A program made the translations under genes and the position numbers. From assembly GCA_021324575.1 (NCBI GenBank), contig JAJPIW010000012.1:1-64000 (forward strand): 64,000 nt of DNA. The letters are read 5' to 3'. Positions 8,137-18,284 of this stretch are shown here, piece after piece. The notes under the pieces are model-generated. The model worked only from the letters and a program-made list of their open reading frames with translations. It made no database searches and had not been told where the DNA came from. This DNA is from Intrasporangiaceae bacterium. GTDB lineage: Bacteria; Actinomycetota; Actinomycetes; Actinomycetales; Dermatophilaceae. Each line of letters begins with the position of its first letter. Position 1 is the first letter of the stretch.

Positions 8137-10299
8137 GTGACCCCCCGCAGGCCCACCCCCCCGACGTCCAGCCCGGCGAGCCGTCGCCACGGCACTGGTC
8201 GTCCGGGAGCGCCCGGGCAGGCACGTCCAGCCTCCAGCCGAGCCGGCGCTCGACCGGCTGCCCCCCGCCAGGCTTCCCCGCGGTCGGCCGCCCCGCGCCC
8301 GGTCACGGCCCGCACCCCTGCGCCCCGACCGGCGACCCCCCGCGCCACAGTCGGCGCCTCCCCGACCGGCCCTTCGACCCGGCGGCCCGGGGACTCACGC
8401 CGGGCCCAGCGTCAGCCCGCGCCGGGAGGCCCCCGACGTCCTTCGCGCGGCAAGATCCGGCGGACCAAGGTCGGCAACCCGCGCCGGCGGATGCGGGCGA
8501 TGCTCATCGCCACCCTGTTCATCTTCAGCATCTTCGGCGCGCAGCTGTTCTGGGTCCAGGGGATCAACGCCTCCGGAGTGTCCGCCGCCGCGCTCAAGGA
8601 GCGGACCACCGAGGCGCTCATCCCCGCGCTGCGCGGGCAGATCCTCGATACCAACGGCGTGGTCCTGGCCTCCAGCCAGGAGCGGTTCACCATCAGCGTC
8701 AACCAGACGGCGGTGTGCACCTACGGGACCCGCAAGCCCAAGTGTGACCCGGCCACCTCGGCGACCGCCGTCGCCAAGGCGGCAGCGGTGCTGTCGCCCA
8801 TCGTCAAGGTTCCGCCCGACCAGCTCGTACCACTTATGACCGGCAACGCCCGCTACAACGTGCTCGTCAAGGACGTCACGCCCCTCACCTGGCGTCAGGT
8901 GGCCGCCAAGGGCATACCGGGCATCGGCGTCTCCGGCAGCGACCGCAGCGCGGTGCGCAACTACCCGCAGTCGACGACCGCAGCCTCACTCGTCGGGTAC
9001 CTGTACAAGAACAGCGAAGGCAAGCAGCGGGCCGCCGGGATCGAGGGCCTGGAGAACGCCGCCCTGGCAGGTCGCCCAGGGGTCGAGACCTATGAACAGG
9101 CTGCCGGCGGTGGAGCCATCCCGGACGGGAACTCGTCGATCACCCCGGCCGTCCCCGGCCATGACGTCCAGCTGACGATCAACTCCAACATCCAGTGGTA
9201 CGCCCAGAACGCCCTGGCCCAGGCGGTCCAGAGGACCGAGGCGCTCTCCGGCACCGTGGTCGTCCAGGACGTGAGGACCGGCCGGCTGCTCGCCGTCGCG
9301 TCGTACCCGACCTTCGACCCCAACCACGTGGGCAAGGCCACCGGGAGCCTGTCCAACACCGCCTTCACCGACGTCTTCGAGCCCGGGTCGACCCAGAAGG
9401 TCATCACCATGGCCTCGGCACTCTCCGAGGGGAAGGTCACCCCGTCGACGCCCGTGGTCATCCCCAGCGAGATGCACCGCTCCGACGGTGTCTTCCACGA
9501 CGCCGAGACCCACGGCACGGAGTACCGCACGGTCGCCGGCGCCCTCGCCGAGTCCAGCAACATGGGCACCATGCTCGTCGGCGAGACGGTCCCGTCCTCG
9601 GTCCTGTACAGCTACATGCGCAAGTTCGGGCTGGGCTCGCTGTCCGGCTCGAAGTTCCCGGGGGAGTCCGAGGGTCTGCTCGCCCCCAGCGACAAGTGGA
9701 ACGGCACCCAGCGCTACACGGTGATGTACGGCCAGGGCCTGTCGGTCACCGCGATCCAGGCCGCCGGCGTCTACCAGACCATCGCCAACGGCGGCCTGCG
9801 GATGCCGCCCAGCCTCGTCCAGTCGATCGGCGACGACTCCGGGACGCTCGTGCCGCAGCCGCTCCCGACCGGCATCCGCGTCGTCTCGCCGGGGGTGGCC
9901 AACAACCTGTCCCAGATGCTCGAGGGCGTCGTGAGCGCCCAGGGCACGGCTCCCGCGGCCCAGATCGCCGGCTACCGGGTGGCCGGCAAGACGGGCACCG
10001 CGGACCGGCCCGGCCCCAATGGCCACTACTCGGGCAAGACGGCGAGCTTCATCGGCTATGCCCCCGCCGACAAGCCGCAGATCGTCGTCGCGGTCATCCT
10101 CCAGAAGCCGATCAAGGGCTACTTCGGTGGCATCGTCGCCGCCCCTGTCTTCCACGACGTCATGACCTACGCGCTGCAGGAGCTGAAGATCCCCCCGACG
10201 GGCACGACGGCGCCCCAGCTGAAGACCAAGCTCGACGGCGCCCCGGCGGCCGACGACCCCACCGTGCTGCGCGACAAGCGGCAGAAGTCCGGCGGGTAG
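8137..10299 (+). CDS. ftsI: Septal peptidoglycan transpeptidase FtsI (PBP3, class B)
   Basis: Class B penicillin-binding protein that cross-links septal peptidoglycan together with FtsW. 720 residues. A Pro/Arg/Ala-rich cytoplasmic tail of about 115 residues precedes a membrane helix (about 119-142). The PBP dimerisation domain is followed by a transpeptidase domain with S-x-x-K in EPGSTQKV (Ser about 418), SSN in AESSNMG (about 473) and KTG in AGKTGTAD (about 618). The long basic tail is typical of actinobacteria. GTG 8137 is seven bases after the ftsL stop, with GAGG in the preceding codons as ribosome site. All catalytic motifs are intact. Confidence 0.96.
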   Translation: MTPRRPTPPTSSPASRRHGTGRPGAPGQARPASSRAGARPAAPRQASPRSAAPRPVTARTPAPRPATPRATVGASPTGPSTRRPGDSRRAQRQPAPGGPRRPSRGKIRRTKVGNPRRRMRAMLIATLFIFSIFGAQLFWVQGINASGVSAAALKERTTEALIPALRGQILDTNGVVLASSQERFTISVNQTAVCTYGTRKPKCDPATSATAVAKAAAVLSPIVKVPPDQLVPLMTGNARYNVLVKDVTPLTWRQVAAKGIPGIGVSGSDRSAVRNYPQSTTAASLVGYLYKNSEGKQRAAGIEGLENAALAGRPGVETYEQAAGGGAIPDGNSSITPAVPGHDVQLTINSNIQWYAQNALAQAVQRTEALSGTVVVQDVRTGRLLAVASYPTFDPNHVGKATGSLSNTAFTDVFEPGSTQKVITMASALSEGKVTPSTPVVIPSEMHRSDGVFHDAETHGTEYRTVAGALAESSNMGTMLVGETVPSSVLYSYMRKFGLGSLSGSKFPGESEGLLAPSDKWNGTQRYTVMYGQGLSVTAIQAAGVYQTIANGGLRMPPSLVQSIGDDSGTLVPQPLPTGIRVVSPGVANNLSQMLEGVVSAQGTAPAAQIAGYRVAGKTGTADRPGPNGHYSGKTASFIGYAPADKPQIVVAVILQKPIKGYFGGIVAAPVFHDVMTYALQELKIPPTGTTAPQLKTKLDGAPAADDPTVLRDKRQKSGG

Positions 10300-10311
10300 G
10301 CTCCCACTCCG

Positions 10312-11901
10312 ATGTCCCTTCCTCGGCCCAGCCCTGCCCTCCAGCTCTCGCTCCACGAACTCCTCGCCGGCGTGCCCGCCCTGGTGTCGCCAACGGTCGA
10401 CGGCGACGCCTCCTCCGTGGTCGGTGGCGTCAGCCTCGACTCCCGTGGGGTCCAGCCGGGCGACCTGTATGCCGCCCTCCCGGGCGCCCACGCGCACGGC
10501 GCCTCGTTCGCCGCCGCCGCCGTCGCCGCCGGAGCCGTTGCGGTGCTCACCGACCCGGCCGGCCTGGCCCTGGTGCGGGGCGCGGGCGTCCAGGTGCCCG
10601 TCGTCGTCGTCGAGGACCCCCGCGCCGTCCTCGGCGAGGTCGCCAGCCACCTCTACGGCACCGTCGGGACCGGGCTGAAGCTCGTCGGGGTGACGGGGAC
10701 CAACGGCAAGACGACGACGGCATACCTCATCACCTCCGCCCTCGAGGCGCTCGGCGAGGAGACCGGCCTGATCGGCACCGTCGAGACCCGGGTCGGCGCC
10801 GAGCGGATCAAGAGCGTGCGAACCACCCCGGAGGCCACCGACCTCCACGCCCTGCTCGCCGTCATGGCCGAGCGCGGCCTGCACACCTGCGTCATGGAGG
10901 TGTCCAGCCACGCGCTGAGCCTCCACCGGGTCGACGGGGTGGTCTACGACGTCGCCCTCTTCACCAACCTGTCCCAGGACCACCTCGACTTCCACCCGAC
11001 GATGCGCGACTACTTCGAGGCCAAGGCCTCGCTCTTCACACCAGTACGGTGTCGCCAGGGCATCGTCTGCGTCGACGACGAGTGGGGCCGCGAGCTGGCC
11101 TCTGCCGCAACGGTTCCCGTGACGACACTGAGCTCGGACCCGGCCGTTCCCGCCGACTGGCGGGTGACGCCGGACGATGCCGACGTCTCACTGTTCACCC
11201 TCGCCGGCACGGACACCACCCTGCACCTGCGCTCGGCGCTTCCGGGGGAGTTCAACCGGGTCAACACGGCGATGGCCGCGCTCACCCTGCTCCTGCTCGG
11301 CCGGTCGAACGCCGAGGTCGAGCAGGCGATCCTCGCCGACCCGCACGTGCCAGGGCGGATGGAGAGGGTCGACCCGACGTGCGGGACGATCGAAGCGCTA
11401 CCGCTGGCCGTCGTCGACTACGCACACACACCCGAGGCGGTGGAGGCCGCGCTGACCGCCTTGCGCCCCACGACGGTCGGGGGCCTCGTCGTCGTCCTCG
11501 GCGCCGGCGGTGACCGCGACCGCGGCAAGCGGGCCGCCATGGGCCGGGCAGCGGCCCAGGGCGCCGACATCGTCATCGTCACCGACGACAACCCGCGCAC
11601 CGAGGACCCAGCGGCGATCCGGTCCGCGATCCTGGCCGGTGCCCGGGCCGCCTACCCGGTCAATGCGCTGTCGGTCGAAGAGATCGCCGACCGGTCCCAC
11701 GCCATCCGCCGAGCCGTCGAGCAGGCCGTGGCCAGCGGCCCCGGGGCCACGGTGGCCGTCGTCGGCAAGGGCCATGAGACCGGGCAGGAGATCGCCGGCG
11801 TCGTCCACCCCTTCGATGACCGTGTCGCGTTGCGCGCAGCCCTCGACGAGACCGCCCGCGGACTCACCCCGACGCCGAGCTCGGCGGAGCAGCCGTCGTG
11901 A
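10312..11901 (+). CDS. murE: UDP-MurNAc-tripeptide synthetase MurE
   Basis: Mur ligase that adds the third stem-peptide residue to UDP-MurNAc-L-Ala-D-Glu using ATP. 529 residues in the three-domain Mur layout. The ATP loop is TGTNGKTTT (about residues 127-135), the central domain has the HxxD-type segment SQDHLDFHPTM, and the C-terminal domain carries DNPRTED (about 425). In this family DNPR marks diaminopimelate-specific enzymes rather than lysine-specific ones, so a DAP-type wall is expected. The gene lies 12 bases after ftsI, and its TGA overlaps the murF GTG start. Confidence 0.97.
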   Translation: MSLPRPSPALQLSLHELLAGVPALVSPTVDGDASSVVGGVSLDSRGVQPGDLYAALPGAHAHGASFAAAAVAAGAVAVLTDPAGLALVRGAGVQVPVVVVEDPRAVLGEVASHLYGTVGTGLKLVGVTGTNGKTTTAYLITSALEALGEETGLIGTVETRVGAERIKSVRTTPEATDLHALLAVMAERGLHTCVMEVSSHALSLHRVDGVVYDVALFTNLSQDHLDFHPTMRDYFEAKASLFTPVRCRQGIVCVDDEWGRELASAATVPVTTLSSDPAVPADWRVTPDDADVSLFTLAGTDTTLHLRSALPGEFNRVNTAMAALTLLLLGRSNAEVEQAILADPHVPGRMERVDPTCGTIEALPLAVVDYAHTPEAVEAALTALRPTTVGGLVVVLGAGGDRDRGKRAAMGRAAAQGADIVIVTDDNPRTEDPAAIRSAILAGARAAYPVNALSVEEIADRSHAIRRAVEQAVASGPGATVAVVGKGHETGQEIAGVVHPFDDRVALRAALDETARGLTPTPSSAEQPS

Positions 11902-13355
11902 TCCCGTTGTCCCTGGCCGAGGTGGCCGCCATCACCGGTGGTGAGCTGGCCGGCATACCTGCAGCTGATGCAGCCGATGTCGTCATCGACGGTCCGGTCG
12001 TCACCGACTCGCGAGAGGCAGGCCCGGGCAGTCTCTACATCGCACGCATCGGGGAGTCCATGGACGGCCACGCCTTCGTCCCGGCCGCCGCAGCCGCGGG
12101 AGCGGTGGCGGCCCTGGTCACCCGCCCGGTCGAGGGGTTCGCCTGCGTGGTCGTCGACGACGACCAGCGCGCCTTCGTCGCCCTCGCCCGCCACCTGGTC
12201 GACATCTCGCCCGACCTCACGGTCATAGGGATCACCGGCTCCTCGGGCAAGACGAGTACCAAGGACCTCGTGGCCGACGTGCTGCGTGGTGAAGGCGAGA
12301 CGGTGGCCCCGGTCGGGTCGCTCAACTCCGAGGTCGGCGTTCCGCTCACGGTGTGCCGGATCACGCCGTCGACCCGTTTCCTCGTCGTCGAGATGGGAGC
12401 CCGCGGCATCGGCCACATCCGCTACCTCACCCAGATCGTGCCCCCGCGCATCGGTGCCGTCCTCAACGTGGGCGTGGCCCACGTCGGGGAGTTCGGCTCC
12501 CGGGAGGCCATCGCCACCGCCAAGGCCGAGCTCGTCGAGGCGCTGCCGGCCGGGGGAGTGGCGGTGCTCAACGCCGACGACGTCGCCGTGCGAGCCATGG
12601 CCGAGCGTACCGACGCCGACGTCGTGCTCGTCGGTGAGGCGGAGGACGCCACCGTGCGGGCCGTCGACGTCGACCTCGACGACGAGGGCCGGGCCCGGTT
12701 CCGGCTGGTGACGCCCGTCGGTGCTGCCGACGTGCGGCTCGGTCTGGTCGGCCGGCACCACGTGGGAAACGCCCTCTCCGTCGCGGCCGTCGCGCTGGCC
12801 TGCGGCGTCGGCCTCGCCGACGTCGCGGCCCGGCTGTCCGCCGCACGACCCACCAGCCGCTGGCGGATGGAGGTGACCCGCCGGCCCGACGGGGTCGTCG
12901 TCGTCAACGACGCCTACAACGCCAACCCCGACTCGATGCGCGCCGCCCTCCACGCCGTCCGCGCGATGCGGGTCACCGCCCGGCGCTGGGCCGTCCTCGG
13001 CTCGATGCTCGAGCTCGGCGAGGAGGCCGAGGCCGACCACGCAGACATCGGCCGCGAGGCGGTGCGCTCCGGCATCGACGAGCTCGTCGTCGTGGGAGAG
13101 GTCGCGGCACCGATGGTGGCTGGTGCCCTCGCCGAGACCCGAGCCGGCGATGCCAGCGCCCGAGCCGTCACCCAGGTCCGGCACGTGGCCGACGCTGACG
13201 CGGCATACGAGCTGCTCACCGCGGAGATGCGCGCCGGTGACGTCGTGTTGCTCAAGTCCAGCCGCGATGCGGGGCTACGGTGGCTCGGAGAGCGGATCGC
13301 GACCGGATCGGAGAACCCCGAGGTGTCCTCGACCCAGGCGGTGGTAGCCCGGTGA
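11898..13355 (+). CDS. murF: UDP-MurNAc-tripeptide:D-Ala-D-Ala ligase MurF
   Basis: Adds D-Ala-D-Ala to complete the UDP-MurNAc pentapeptide. 485 residues. The N-terminal substrate domain includes [13 protein letters not shown]; the ATP loop is [13 protein letters not shown] (about 110-122). The central region [11 protein letters not shown] and [14 protein letters not shown] is typical of MurF, and the C-terminal motif [13 protein letters not shown] is clear. The start is GTG 11898, which overlaps the murE stop as GTGA; its own stop overlaps the mraY start in the same way. No D-Ala-D-Ala ligase gene occurs in this cluster, so ddl must be elsewhere. Confidence 0.97.
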   Translation: MIPLSLAEVAAITGGELAGIPAADAADVVIDGPVVTDSREAGPGSLYIARIGESMDGHAFVPAAAAAGAVAALVTRPVEGFACVVVDDDQRAFVALARHLVDISPDLTVIGITGSSGKTSTKDLVADVLRGEGETVAPVGSLNSEVGVPLTVCRITPSTRFLVVEMGARGIGHIRYLTQIVPPRIGAVLNVGVAHVGEFGSREAIATAKAELVEALPAGGVAVLNADDVAVRAMAERTDADVVLVGEAEDATVRAVDVDLDDEGRARFRLVTPVGAADVRLGLVGRHHVGNALSVAAVALACGVGLADVAARLSAARPTSRWRMEVTRRPDGVVVVNDAYNANPDSMRAALHAVRAMRVTARRWAVLGSMLELGEEAEADHADIGREAVRSGIDELVVVGEVAAPMVAGALAETRAGDASARAVTQVRHVADADAAYELLTAEMRAGDVVLLKSSRDAGLRWLGERIATGSENPEVSSTQAVVAR

Positions 13356-14434
13356 AGGCCGTCCTCATCGGAGCCGTCGTCGCCCTCGTCGTCGGTCTGC
13401 TCGGCACGCCGGCGTTCATCAAGTTCCTCGTGCGCAAGGGCTACGGCCAGTTCATCCGCGACGACGGACCCACCTCGCACCACACCAAGCGCGGCACGCC
13501 GACCATGGGCGGCGCCATCATCATCGGGGCGACGTTCGCGGCATACGCGATGGCCCACCTGCTCACCCTCACCCCACCGACGTGGAGCGGGATGCTCGTC
13601 CTCTTCCTCATGGGCGGGCTCGGGCTGGTCGGGTTCCTCGACGACTTCCTCAAGATCTCCAAGCAGCGCAGCCTCGGCCTGCGCTCGGGACAGAAGCTCG
13701 CCGGGCAGGCCCTCGTCGCCGTGCTCTTCGCGGTCCTGGCCCTGCAGTTCCCCAACAGGAACTTCCGCACCCCGGCCTCGACGCACATCTCCTTCGTCCG
13801 CGACACGCGCCTCGACCTGGCCTTCGCTGGGACGATCGCCGGCCTCATCCTGTTCATCATCTGGGCCAACATCATGATCTCCGGCGCGAGCAACGGGGTG
13901 AACCTCACTGATGGCCTCGACGGCCTGGCGACCGGCGCGAGCACGATGGTGTTCGCCTCCTACGTCCTCATCGGGATCTGGGAGTTCAACCAGTCCTGCC
14001 AACGGGTCGCCAGCACCAAGTGCTACGAGGTCCGCGACCCGCACGACCTGGCCGTCGTCGCGGCGTGCGTCATGGGCGCCTGCTTCGGCTTCCTGTGGTG
14101 GAACGCCTCACCCGCCAAGATCTTCATGGGCGACACCGGGTCGCTCGCGCTCGGCGGTGGCATCGCCGGGCTCGCGATCACGACCCGGACCGAGCTGCTG
14201 ATGGTCGTCCTCGGCGGGCTCTTCGTGGCGATCACCTTGTCGGTCATCATCCAGGTCGCCTCCTACAAGACGACCGGCAAACGGGTCTTCCGGATGGCGC
14301 CGCTCCAACATCACTTCGAGCTGCTCGGGTGGGCCGAGGTCACCATCGTCATCCGGTTCTGGATCATCGCCGGCCTGTTCGTCGCCCTGGCGCTGGGGCT
14401 CTTCTACGCCGAATGGGTGGTGGGCGGCCAGTGA
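13352..14434 (+). CDS. mraY: Phospho-MurNAc-pentapeptide transferase MraY
   Basis: Integral membrane enzyme that makes lipid I from UDP-MurNAc-pentapeptide and undecaprenyl phosphate. 360 residues with about ten hydrophobic segments. The family motifs are present in order: GTPTMGG, the catalytic [40 protein letters not shown] and the histidine motif [11 protein letters not shown]. The start is set at GTG 13352 because it overlaps the murF stop (GTGA) and begins [15 protein letters not shown]; the ORF extends upstream only inside murF. The stop overlaps the murD GTG. Confidence 0.97.
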   Translation: MKAVLIGAVVALVVGLLGTPAFIKFLVRKGYGQFIRDDGPTSHHTKRGTPTMGGAIIIGATFAAYAMAHLLTLTPPTWSGMLVLFLMGGLGLVGFLDDFLKISKQRSLGLRSGQKLAGQALVAVLFAVLALQFPNRNFRTPASTHISFVRDTRLDLAFAGTIAGLILFIIWANIMISGASNGVNLTDGLDGLATGASTMVFASYVLIGIWEFNQSCQRVASTKCYEVRDPHDLAVVAACVMGACFGFLWWNASPAKIFMGDTGSLALGGGIAGLAITTRTELLMVVLGGLFVAITLSVIIQVASYKTTGKRVFRMAPLQHHFELLGWAEVTIVIRFWIIAGLFVALALGLFYAEWVVGGQ

Positions 14435-15918
14435 CGGCCGAGCGTCTCGCCGGGCTCACCCATCGCGACGCCGACTGGCAGGGCTTGCGGGTCGTCGTCG
14501 GCGGGGTCGGGGTGAGCGGCTTCGCGGCGGCTGACGCGCTCCTGGAGCGCGGCGCCGAGGTGACCGTCGTGGACGGGGCCCAACCGGCGCCGGGGTCGAC
14601 GGCTGCGGAGCGGGCCAAGATCCTGGACATCCTGGGAGCCCGCCTGGTCCTTGGGCCCGGAGCCTCCGACCGTATGCCGGAGGGCCCGGTCCCCGACGTC
14701 GTCGTCACCTCGCCGGGGTGGTCACCGGCACAGCCGCTGCTCGCCCAGGCGGCGGTTGCCGGCATCCCGATCTGGGGCGAGGTCGAGCTGGCCTGGCGGA
14801 TGCGGCCGGCCGTTGGGGCGGCGCCATGGCTGACGATCACTGGCACCAACGGCAAGACGACGACGGTGAAGATGCTCGAGTCCATCCTGCGGGCCGCAGG
14901 ACTGCGGACCACGGCGGCAGGCAACGTCGGCACGCCGATCATCGAGGCCGTCCTCCACCCCCAGCCCTACGACGTCATCGCCGTGGAGCTGTCGAGCTTC
15001 CAGCTGCACTGGTCCAGCTCCCTCGAGCCGCAGGCCTCGGCGTGCCTCAACATCGCCCCGGACCACGTCGACTGGCACGGCTCGGTCGGGGAGTACGCCC
15101 GGGCCAAGGGCAAGGTCTACGCCAACACCGAGATCGCCTGCGTCTACAACGTCGAGGACGAGCAGACGATGCACCTGGTCGAGGAGGCGGAGGTCCAGGA
15201 GGGCTGCCGCGCCATCGGGTTCACCCTGGGCGTGCCCGGTCCCTCGATGCTCGGGCTCGTCGACGACGTGCTCGCCGACCGGGCCTTCGTCGAGGAGCGG
15301 CGGACGAGTGCCGCCGAGCTCTGCACGCTCGCCGACCTCCGCGGCGAGGGGCCGCCGGTGGCACCCCACGTGGTCGCCAATGCGCTGGCCGCGGCCGCTC
15401 TGGCGCGAGCCCATGGCGTGCCGGCGGCAGCCGTCCGCGAGGGGTTGCGGGCATTCCGACCCGACCCGCACCGGATCGCCGAGGTGGCCACCGTCGACGG
15501 CGTCCGGTTCGTCAACGACTCCAAGGCGACCAACCCGCACGCCGCGCAGGCCAGCCTCACGGCATACGAGCACGTCGTCTGGGTGGCCGGCGGGCTGCTC
15601 AAGGGCGCCGATGTCGACGGCCTGGTGGCGGCCGTGGCGGGCCGGCTGCGCGGGGTGGTCCTCATCGGCCGGGACCGAGCCCAGGTTGCCGAGGCACTTG
15701 CACGACACGCCCCCGATGTCCCGGTCGTCGACATCGAACGGACCGACACTGGGGCGATGGATGTCGTCGTCGCGCGTGCCGCCGGTCTCGCAGAGCCCGG
15801 CGATGTGGTGCTGCTCGCGCCGGCCGCCGCTTCGATGGACATGTTCACCAACTACGCGGCCCGTGGGGACGCGTTCGCGGCGGCGGTCCTGCGGTACGCC
15901 GGGCCGGCCGAGGGCTGA
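14431..15918 (+). CDS. murD: UDP-MurNAc-L-Ala:D-Glu ligase MurD
   Basis: Adds D-glutamate to UDP-MurNAc-L-alanine in the cytoplasm. 495 residues. The N-terminal nucleotide-like domain has [18 protein letters not shown]; the ATP loop is [13 protein letters not shown] (about 135-147). [19 protein letters not shown] and the C-terminal [12 protein letters not shown] are typical of MurD. GTG 14431 overlaps the mraY stop as GTGA; the longer in-frame extension upstream is antiparallel shadow inside mraY. ftsW starts three bases after the stop. Confidence 0.97.
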   Translation: MTAERLAGLTHRDADWQGLRVVVGGVGVSGFAAADALLERGAEVTVVDGAQPAPGSTAAERAKILDILGARLVLGPGASDRMPEGPVPDVVVTSPGWSPAQPLLAQAAVAGIPIWGEVELAWRMRPAVGAAPWLTITGTNGKTTTVKMLESILRAAGLRTTAAGNVGTPIIEAVLHPQPYDVIAVELSSFQLHWSSSLEPQASACLNIAPDHVDWHGSVGEYARAKGKVYANTEIACVYNVEDEQTMHLVEEAEVQEGCRAIGFTLGVPGPSMLGLVDDVLADRAFVEERRTSAAELCTLADLRGEGPPVAPHVVANALAAAALARAHGVPAAAVREGLRAFRPDPHRIAEVATVDGVRFVNDSKATNPHAAQASLTAYEHVVWVAGGLLKGADVDGLVAAVAGRLRGVVLIGRDRAQVAEALARHAPDVPVVDIERTDTGAMDVVVARAAGLAEPGDVVLLAPAAASMDMFTNYAARGDAFAAAVLRYAGPAEG

Positions 15919-15921
15919 TCG

Positions 15922-17175
15922 ATGACGAGCCACGCAGCCTCCGGGGAGGCCGGGGCGGCGCGTGACCGGCTGGCCGGCTGGGCCCGGCGACTGGACTCAC
16001 CCACCGCGACCTACTACCTCCTGCTCGCCGTGACCGGAGCCCTCGTCGCCATCGGCCTGGTCATGGTCCTCTCCGCGTCGTCGGTGATGTCGCTGGAGGA
16101 CACCAAGGCGTCCTCGGCCTACTCCATCTTCCAGAGTCAGGCCATCTTCGCCGCGATCGGTGCGGCCGCCCTGGTCGTCGCCAGCCGGCTGGGCATCACC
16201 GCCTGGAAGCGGCTGGCCTTCCCGGCGCTCCTCGGCGCGATCGCCCTCCAGCTGCTCGTCTTCATCCCCGGCGTCGGCGTCGCCGTCAACGGCAACGTCA
16301 ACTGGATCAAGGCCGGGCCGATCACGATCCAGCCGTCGGAGCTGATCAAGGTGGGCCTCGTCCTCGTCGGCGGACTGGTCCTCGCGGCCCGCCGCCATCG
16401 GCTCAACCGGGTCGTCGACATCGCCGTGCCTTTCCTCGTGCCGATCGTCGCCGTCGCTGTGGGCCTCGTTCTCGTCGGCCACGACCTGGGCACTGCCCTC
16501 ATCATGGGCGCGCTCATCGGGGGAATGCTCTACACCGCAGGCGTTCCCGGGCGGTTCTTCGCCGTCGCCTTCGCCGGCGCCGCGGCCGTGGTCACGGTGT
16601 TCGTCCTCACCAGCAGCAACCGGCTGGGCCGTCTGAGCATCTGGCTCGACCCCGCCAGCAACACCGACGCCGCCCGCCAGCCGATCCACGGCCGCTATGC
16701 CCTCGCCGACGGAGGGTGGTTCGGGCTCGGCCTGGGCGGCAGCCGGGAGAAGTGGCGCTACCTCTCCGAGCCGCACAACGACTTCATCTTCGCGATCATC
16801 GGCGAGGAGCTCGGCCTGCCCGGCACCCTCGTCATCCTCGGGCTGTTCAGCCTGCTCGCCTTCGCCTGCTTCCGGCTGGTCACCCGGACCACCGACGACT
16901 TCGTGCGGATCGTCTCGGCCGGGATCATGGCCTGGATCGTCATCCAGGCCATGATCAACATCGGCTCGGTCATCGGCCTGCTCCCCGTCATCGGGGTGCC
17001 GTTGCCGCTCGTGTCCTCCGGTGGCTCCTCACTCATCACGACCATGCTCGCGTTGGGAGTGCTCATCTCCTTCGCCCGCGCCGAACCCGGGTGTCGTGAG
17101 GCGTTGGCCACGCGCGCCTCCGTGGTCCGGCGCACGGTGGCCGTCGTGCCGGCGCGGCGCCGCGGTCGCTCCTGA
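15922..17175 (+). CDS. ftsW: SEDS-family septal glycan polymerase FtsW
   Basis: Polytopic membrane protein (417 residues, about ten helices) that polymerises septal glycan strands from lipid II with FtsI. Diagnostic segments are GVAVNGNVNWIKAGPITIQPSE (split over the second and third quarter), HDLGTALIMG, the EPHNDFIFAIIGEELG loop and the C-terminal GVPLPLVSSGGSS. The short basic tail is normal. The start is ATG 15922, three bases after murD. FtsW rather than RodA is supported by its place between murD and murG. The stop shares one base with the murG start (TGATG). Confidence 0.96.
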   Translation: MTSHAASGEAGAARDRLAGWARRLDSPTATYYLLLAVTGALVAIGLVMVLSASSVMSLEDTKASSAYSIFQSQAIFAAIGAAALVVASRLGITAWKRLAFPALLGAIALQLLVFIPGVGVAVNGNVNWIKAGPITIQPSELIKVGLVLVGGLVLAARRHRLNRVVDIAVPFLVPIVAVAVGLVLVGHDLGTALIMGALIGGMLYTAGVPGRFFAVAFAGAAAVVTVFVLTSSNRLGRLSIWLDPASNTDAARQPIHGRYALADGGWFGLGLGGSREKWRYLSEPHNDFIFAIIGEELGLPGTLVILGLFSLLAFACFRLVTRTTDDFVRIVSAGIMAWIVIQAMINIGSVIGLLPVIGVPLPLVSSGGSSLITTMLALGVLISFARAEPGCREALATRASVVRRTVAVVPARRRGRS

Positions 17176-18284
17176 TGGCAGGCGGCTCCCCGTCGTCGGT
17201 GCTGCTCGCGGGTGGTGGCACGGCTGGACACGTCTCCCCGCTGCTCGCCCTCGCCGACTGCCTGCGTCGGCGTGACCCCGAGGTCCGGGTCACCGCGCTC
17301 GGGACGGCCGAGGGCCTGGAGGCGCGGCTGGTCCCCGACCGCGGCTACGACCTGCTCACCGTTCCCAAGGTGCCGTTGCCGCGACGCCCGAACGCCGACC
17401 TGGTCCGCCTTCCGCGCAATCTGGCGGCTGCCGTCCGCGCCGCCGACGAGGCGATCGCGACGAGCGGAGCCGAGGTGGTGGTGGGCTTCGGCGGCTATGT
17501 GTCGACCCCGGCCTACCTCGCGGCCCGGCGTCGCGGCATACCGGTCGTCGTCCACGAGCAGAACGCCCGCCCGGGCATCGCCAACCGGGTCGGGGCGCGG
17601 CTCACCCGGTTCGTCGGCACCACGTTCGCCTCGACCGAGCTGGTCCACTCCAGGGTCGTCGGGATGCCGCTCCGCCGCGAGATCGCCACGCTCGACCGGG
17701 CCGCGCGCCGGGCCGAGGGCCTCGCGGCACACGGCCTCCAGGACGGTCCGCCGACCCTGCTCGTGACCGGTGGCTCACTCGGCGCCCAGCGTCTGAACGA
17801 AGCCTTCGAGCAGTGCGTCGAGGCTCTGCGGGCGGCCGGCATCCAGGTCATCCACGTGACCGGTCGCGGCAAGGAGTTCGACGTCCCGACCGGAGACGGT
17901 CCTGCGTATGTCGTTGTCCCGTATGCCGATCGGATGGATCTCGCGTATGCCGCGGCCGACCTGGTCGTTGCCCGCGCCGGGGCCAACACCGTCTGTGAGC
18001 TCACCGCCGTCGGGTTGCCCGGCGTCTACGTCCCCCTCCCCATCGGCAACGGCGAGCAACGGCTCAACGCACGGGACGTGGTCGCGGCGGGCGGCGGGCT
18101 GCTGGTCGACGACGCCGCCTTCGACCCGGCGTGGATCGACAGCCGGCTCATCCCCCTCCTGGGCGACCCTGCGCGGTTGCAACAGCTGGCCCACGCCGCG
18201 GCCTCGGTGGGAGAGGCCCACGGCGACGAGCACCTGGCCGACCTCGTGGACGAGGCCTTCGCCAGCAGGAGCGGTCGTGGCTGA
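17175..18284 (+). CDS. murG: Lipid II synthase MurG
   Basis: Peripheral membrane glycosyltransferase that transfers GlcNAc to lipid I, giving lipid II. 369 residues with the GT-B fold. The N-terminal glycine loop is AGGGTAGHVSPLLALAD; HEQNARPGIANR lies near residue 130; the second glycine loop is TGGSLGAQRLNEAF; the donor-binding part has VARAGANTVCELTAVGLPG and GEQRLNAR. All are intact. ATG 17175 overlaps the ftsW stop by one base. Its end overlaps murC by eight bases. Confidence 0.97.
   Translation: MAGGSPSSVLLAGGGTAGHVSPLLALADCLRRRDPEVRVTALGTAEGLEARLVPDRGYDLLTVPKVPLPRRPNADLVRLPRNLAAAVRAADEAIATSGAEVVVGFGGYVSTPAYLAARRRGIPVVVHEQNARPGIANRVGARLTRFVGTTFASTELVHSRVVGMPLRREIATLDRAARRAEGLAAHGLQDGPPTLLVTGGSLGAQRLNEAFEQCVEALRAAGIQVIHVTGRGKEFDVPTGDGPAYVVVPYADRMDLAYAAADLVVARAGANTVCELTAVGLPGVYVPLPIGNGEQRLNARDVVAAGGGLLVDDAAFDPAWIDSRLIPLLGDPARLQQLAHAAASVGEAHGDEHLADLVDEAFASRSGRG

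Noticed and set aside
8986-10995. 669-codon minus-strand frame opposite ftsI and murE
   Set aside because: It spans the junction of two well-defined genes on the plus strand and has the composition of a GC-bias shadow.
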